From assembly GCA_963970005.1 (NCBI GenBank), contig CAXAMN010021584.1, positions 1,496,470-1,560,469 on the forward strand: a stretch of 64,000 nt of DNA, read 5' to 3'. Below the pieces are notes generated by a model. The model saw nothing but the letters and a program-made list of their open reading frames with translations, did not search any database and was not told where the DNA came from. A program made the position numbers and the translations under genes. Every line of letters starts with the position of its first letter. Position 1 is the first letter of the stretch. Positions 60,192 through 64,000 of this stretch are shown in pieces. The DNA is from Durusdinium trenchii (Eukaryota > Sar > Dinophyceae > Suessiales > Symbiodiniaceae).

Positions 60192-63100
60192 ATGTCACAT
60201 GACCCGTGGATGGAAGACAGCAATTCACTGGACCTAACGGATACCACAGAGAATAGAGTCCATGCTCCCTTTGTCTTCACACGTGACCATGCAGACTGGT
60301 TGACCACGGATGGCCAAGCCTGCTTTGCCAGGGGCACGGGGGATAGTGTGGCGCAGTCCCAGAATGAAGCTTACGCAGCACTGACTATGAAAGACACTCT
60401 TAGCAGTCCTTTCGGTCTTGACTCTGCACGGCCTACACTCGGCCTGACTGACGTTCGTGCGCAGCCATCCAAAAAGGACGAGGGGTATGCTGCTCTCGAA
60501 ACAGAGGGAGAGCTGCCTGATACTACCGCCATTATTCAGACACTCATCTCACACCGAGACCTGATCATGAACAATCACATGATTTATCTAATTGTGGACA
60601 ATCGAACACCTGCTGCTGTCCCATATTGGCCGGCTTTCGCTGCCTGGTGGGCCTCACGCAGATGTCTGGTGGGGCCCCAAGACGAGAGGACTGACATACT
60701 GTGGATCTGTGCTGATGCTACTACTGGCCTTCATAAAGTTCCATACTATCGGGCAGGGGTCTTTGTCCTAGAGGCAGCGCGTTTTCTGTACCCTGCGCAG
60801 CACTTTGCACTCATTGATAATGACTGTGCGCCAATTACGCTATTTGAGGTGCAAGACCTACTGCAGCTGGCAAATCAGCAGCACCGATGGGCTGATCTCA
60901 TAGGGTATGCACGCTCCGAATCTAGCCCTAGTGCTGGGATAGGCATGCTGCTTTTTACAGAAGCGCACTTAGAGTATAATGCAGGTTTGGTCATATCGAT
61001 CGGCAATCGCAACAAGCACAGTCCGCTGGAACATGACACGTCTGCCCAAACCCTGGCAAAGAGCCTCCAGGCGGGTCGACTTGCTCTCGTTTCAAGAGCC
61101 AGATCACCTGTCAATCCGAGCGACACTGTCATGAGTGGCACCTTGTTTACCCCCTTTGTTGGGATAGCGATGCAGTCCGCCCTTGACCTCTGTATGGTTT
61201 GGTCCTTATACGGCCTTTACATGTGTAAGCACTTTTGGCCCATGCCTATCCCTAGTCCGGAGGAGTCTAGTCCTGGAAGTCCAATCAAGTGGCCACGGCA
61301 ATCCCATCCCAGGGCGCTCACCCCAGAAGGAAGAGAGCGAACCCCCTGGGTTACCAGCTGGGCACGAGCCGCTTTCGAACAGGGCATGCTATCAGTGCTC
61401 CCGATGCTAACAGGGCCATGCACAGTTGCGTCGCTGCCAGGAGAACACCTTTTCCAGGCCAGTGCATTGCCGCGCAACCGAATGCGACCTGCCATATTTC
61501 ATGCCTTTGGCAAGGCCAAAATTGGAGCACAGACAGCTCTACGCGAACTGGAGCAGCAGGGTTGGGAAACGCTGCCGATGGCTATACTCGGTATGCCCAA
61601 CCTACCCCCTGCATGGACCGTTGAGACTTGGAAACCTGTCGGTGGTTGCAAGTTTACAGGCTACTCCTCTGGGGTAACTGGAAACAGCGCATTGCGCTTC
61701 TGCCTGTTAGTAAAGTGGCGAGCAATTCGTAAACAAGCGACAGAGCTCTTTCCGGAACAAGGGCAGGAGGACAGCCTTAGCTGTCTTCCTGCAGAGGACG
61801 GAGATGCAGAGGTGGAGTCAGTCTCCACACCCTCGTCCGACAATTCTGCCAAAAGAGCAGACCGACTCACTAAGGCAATTGAAGGTGACTCGAAGCAGGG
61901 CAGTCAGGCACCTGACTCTAGATCATGCACTCCCTGTCCGCAACAGCTATCTCCTTCCCTCTTTGTTCCGTGGAGTCAAGTCGCTAAGCTAAGAGGGGTA
62001 GTTGCAGTCCACAAGGACATAGAAGCAAGTCCGTATGAGCAATTGCGAGCTGCGCTGGCACAGCCCAAGTGTCTTGTCCCTGGAGAAAAAGAGCAATTTC
62101 TTCAAGCCAATCACGATTTGTTGTGTCACCTTCGAGGCTCATTCATGCCCTTGGAAGGTATCGCACCGCAAGTTTTCGAAGCCATCTCTCACCACCAGCA
62201 GGATGAATTCGTCTGGGTCACAGTCCTATGGATGGTCGCCCAACTCAACGAATATTGGATGGGACGCAACTTCCCGCCACTGCCGTCAGTATTCCAAATC
62301 AACTGCGGAGGGCTGGGGGGAGGTGCCCTTGAAGGGGAAGTCCCCCCGCACTTCCATTGCATGTGCCCTCCCGTGGGAGAAAGTCAAGTCTATGGGCCGT
62401 CACTCTCCCCGGCAGATGTCCTCAACGATCAGGAGTGGGGGGTTGCCTATGGCTGGTCGACCGGAGTGCATGAAGTTGCCACCCTCTTTGCGCTCATACA
62501 GAACCCGTGCCAGAAATGGGAAGACCTTGGGTATGGCAAGGCAGCCGTAATTTATCAACGCACGCAACTGGTGCTGAAAGCAGCGAGGCTTCTCCCTGCT
62601 CACCGACGGTTGCCGCACCAAGCCTTCCTCAGTGGCCTGTGGTGGAAACTGCTCTCGCTGCAGCCACTACGACTCCTTGCCTACTTGCCAGGGCTGGGGT
62701 GTCTGCGACCGGATGTGCAAGAAGACCCCATTCACTTCACAGTGAATGGTTTCAGTGCAGGAAGCTACACTGGAGCAGTGATTGCCTTAGCAATTCGCTG
62801 CCTCTGGCCAGCCAGTCCGACCACAGCGCGCCTAGGTGCCATTGCAATGCCTAAGAGTGTATTCGCAGCCTTGGTTGCCACTGCAGAACTTGACAAACGC
62901 AACTACTATCTTGTCCATGCTGCTGAAGATTGTCTGTGCGACTGGAAGCCGACAGAGGAGGAGTTTGGTATGTTGCAACAATCCCTGCACATCACGTATG
63001 TAACAGAATCTGCAAGGTGGATGGGCAAGCATAAACATAGTTACTGGCACTGGCTTCAGTGCCAGCTCCCTGCAGGTCAGGTCAGTCTTACCACGCTAAA

Positions 63101-64000
63101 ACTCACACACCCAGAGGTGGTTCCTCGCCGTGACCGAATAGCTGCCCCCATGCGTTTGGCCTCCTGGATTCGCTTTGAAACAGTAATGACCAGCGATGAT
63201 TGGGAAGGTGCCATTAGCTTGTTGGTGTCCAACCTCCACCGATCTGACCAAGAATTGCTAGTGCTGCTGCAGAGGTGTGTCGCGGGGCAGCAAATTGACT
63301 CCATGGAAGAAGCGCATGCGCTACTGCTGAAAAACTTCCGGGTTGGCAGAGGTAATCAAAGTGCGTGTGCTCAATGGCTGACAGAAATGGCCCGAGACCT
63401 TTTAGCACCAATCCCATTCCGGGAGGTGTTTGTCATCCTAGCCCTGTTCCTCCCGCAACTCACATTTGTTGATGAGGCTGCTACAAAGAAAGAGCTGTGG
63501 AGCAGTCCCACGGTCCGCAAGTTTGGCTTAGTTGTGGATGTCACTCCAACAGCCACGGGGTTACAAGGTATGCATGAATATCGTATAGCCTTTCCGGCGT
63601 GGTCACAGTCGGCCATCTTCTGCCCTGCTCACTTCCAAAGCTGTAATTATGAGCAACTTGCTAGCAGCCCCTCAAGCACAGTTCATATGGGTTCACAGGC
63701 GGGGAAGGCTTATCGACTAGTTCTGGAGGAGCACGGCAAGTGCTATTCAGTCTTAGCACTCTTGCTTGCCTTTGCGACTCCTTCGCGGAAACGCAAAGGG
63801 GATGAGGCGCCCAGTGAAAAGCTACGCCGCTTGAGCAGCCCTAGGCACTGGGACGTCGCCTTAGTGCCGTTCCCGGAAGAGTTTGTGCCGTTGCCCACAT
63901 CAGCTGAGACTGGCCTGGCGTGCTCTGCTCCATGGGCTTTCCCGCCCAGCCTCTGCGTGTTGGAATCTAGAGCAACGCGGATCCGAGTTTTGGCCATCGC
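60192..64000 (+). CDS. Giant helicase-element ORF, N-terminal 1,269 codons, continues past window
   Basis: From the first ATG after a stop (60,192, MSHDPWMEDSNSLDLTD) the frame stays open to the window end. It aligns with all the broken pieces of copy B from 43,140 to about 39,680, so copy B predicts that a UPF1-like helicase and the copy A domain follow. Near residue 756 is GWSTG and at 853-858 GFSAGS (Ser855), the latter followed by helix AVIALAIRCLW, then YLVHAAEDCLCDW (Asp913) and LHITYV (His933). This ordering is typical of an alpha/beta hydrolase with G-x-S-x-G elbow; I infer a hydrolase or esterase-like domain, unproven. Residues 150-380 and 940-1269 are unrecognised. A basic patch PSRKRKGDE lies near 1,195. 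Confidence 0.8.
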   Translation, partial: MSHDPWMEDSNSLDLTDTTENRVHAPFVFTRDHADWLTTDGQACFARGTGDSVAQSQNEAYAALTMKDTLSSPFGLDSARPTLGLTDVRAQPSKKDEGYAALETEGELPDTTAIIQTLISHRDLIMNNHMIYLIVDNRTPAAVPYWPAFAAWWASRRCLVGPQDERTDILWICADATTGLHKVPYYRAGVFVLEAARFLYPAQHFALIDNDCAPITLFEVQDLLQLANQQHRWADLIGYARSESSPSAGIGMLLFTEAHLEYNAGLVISIGNRNKHSPLEHDTSAQTLAKSLQAGRLALVSRARSPVNPSDTVMSGTLFTPFVGIAMQSALDLCMVWSLYGLYMCKHFWPMPIPSPEESSPGSPIKWPRQSHPRALTPEGRERTPWVTSWARAAFEQGMLSVLPMLTGPCTVASLPGEHLFQASALPRNRMRPAIFHAFGKAKIGAQTALRELEQQGWETLPMAILGMPNLPPAWTVETWKPVGGCKFTGYSSGVTGNSALRFCLLVKWRAIRKQATELFPEQGQEDSLSCLPAEDGDAEVESVSTPSSDNSAKRADRLTKAIEGDSKQGSQAPDSRSCTPCPQQLSPSLFVPWSQVAKLRGVVAVHKDIEASPYEQLRAALAQPKCLVPGEKEQFLQANHDLLCHLRGSFMPLEGIAPQVFEAISHHQQDEFVWVTVLWMVAQLNEYWMGRNFPPLPSVFQINCGGLGGGALEGEVPPHFHCMCPPVGESQVYGPSLSPADVLNDQEWGVAYGWSTGVHEVATLFALIQNPCQKWEDLGYGKAAVIYQRTQLVLKAARLLPAHRRLPHQAFLSGLWWKLLSLQPLRLLAYLPGLGCLRPDVQEDPIHFTVNGFSAGSYTGAVIALAIRCLWPASPTTARLGAIAMPKSVFAALVATAELDKRNYYLVHAAEDCLCDWKPTEEEFGMLQQSLHITYVTESARWMGKHKHSYWHWLQCQLPAGQVSLTTLKLTHPEVVPRRDRIAAPMRLASWIRFETVMTSDDWEGAISLLVSNLHRSDQELLVLLQRCVAGQQIDSMEEAHALLLKNFRVGRGNQSACAQWLTEMARDLLAPIPFREVFVILALFLPQLTFVDEAATKKELWSSPTVRKFGLVVDVTPTATGLQGMHEYRIAFPAWSQSAIFCPAHFQSCNYEQLASSPSSTVHMGSQAGKAYRLVLEEHGKCYSVLALLLAFATPSRKRKGDEAPSEKLRRLSSPRHWDVALVPFPEEFVPLPTSAETGLACSAPWAFPPSLCVLESRATRIRVLAI

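Overview
The window is nuclear DNA of a dinoflagellate, most likely a relative of Symbiodiniaceae. The decisive sign is a relic of the dinoflagellate mRNA spliced leader at 43,366-43,401 (CCGTAGCC...TTTGGCTCAAG, followed by a second partial copy), at the 5' end of a retroelement. A retroelement-borne DNMT3-type cytosine methyltransferase, a lineage trait described for Symbiodinium, agrees with this. So do exon-sized minus-strand ORFs separated by repeat-rich DNA, and a 400-N scaffold gap (23,524-23,923). The sequence is mostly mobile DNA; I see no bacterial operon, CRISPR or rRNA.

Layout. 1-1,993: 3' end of a large helicase-element ORF (copy A). 1,996-8,363: a foldback insertion with two BspA-type leucine-rich-repeat genes in each inverted arm. 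It is flanked by TA on both sides, and the unoccupied site survives in copy B at 34,733. 8,364-8,640: the continuing tail of copy A. 8,650-34,380: AT-rich accessory DNA with a transposase-like gene, several unrecognised multi-exon minus-strand genes, a 1.84-kb tandem duplication interrupted by the gap, a MITE-like family, nested palindromes, and a regularly spaced palindrome array. 34,385-43,345: copy B of the helicase element on the minus strand, frameshifted and rearranged. 43,366 to about 56,900: a plus-strand retroelement encoding a USP-like deubiquitinase domain joined to a DNA methyltransferase, then endonuclease-reverse transcriptase, RNase H and a polymerase-like domain. 56,900-64,000: copy C of the helicase element (three small ORFs, then an ORF open for 1,269 codons to the window edge).

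How the parts fit. Joining copies C, B and A gives a predicted giant protein of roughly 2,850 residues: a novel N-terminal region, an alpha/beta-hydrolase-like segment, a UPF1-like SF1 helicase, an acidic linker and a conserved C-terminal domain. Because the methyltransferase retroelement and copy C lie head-to-tail on one strand with no visible boundary, they may form one element of about 26 kb; this is a hypothesis. Function calls rest on motif reading only; no database search was possible.
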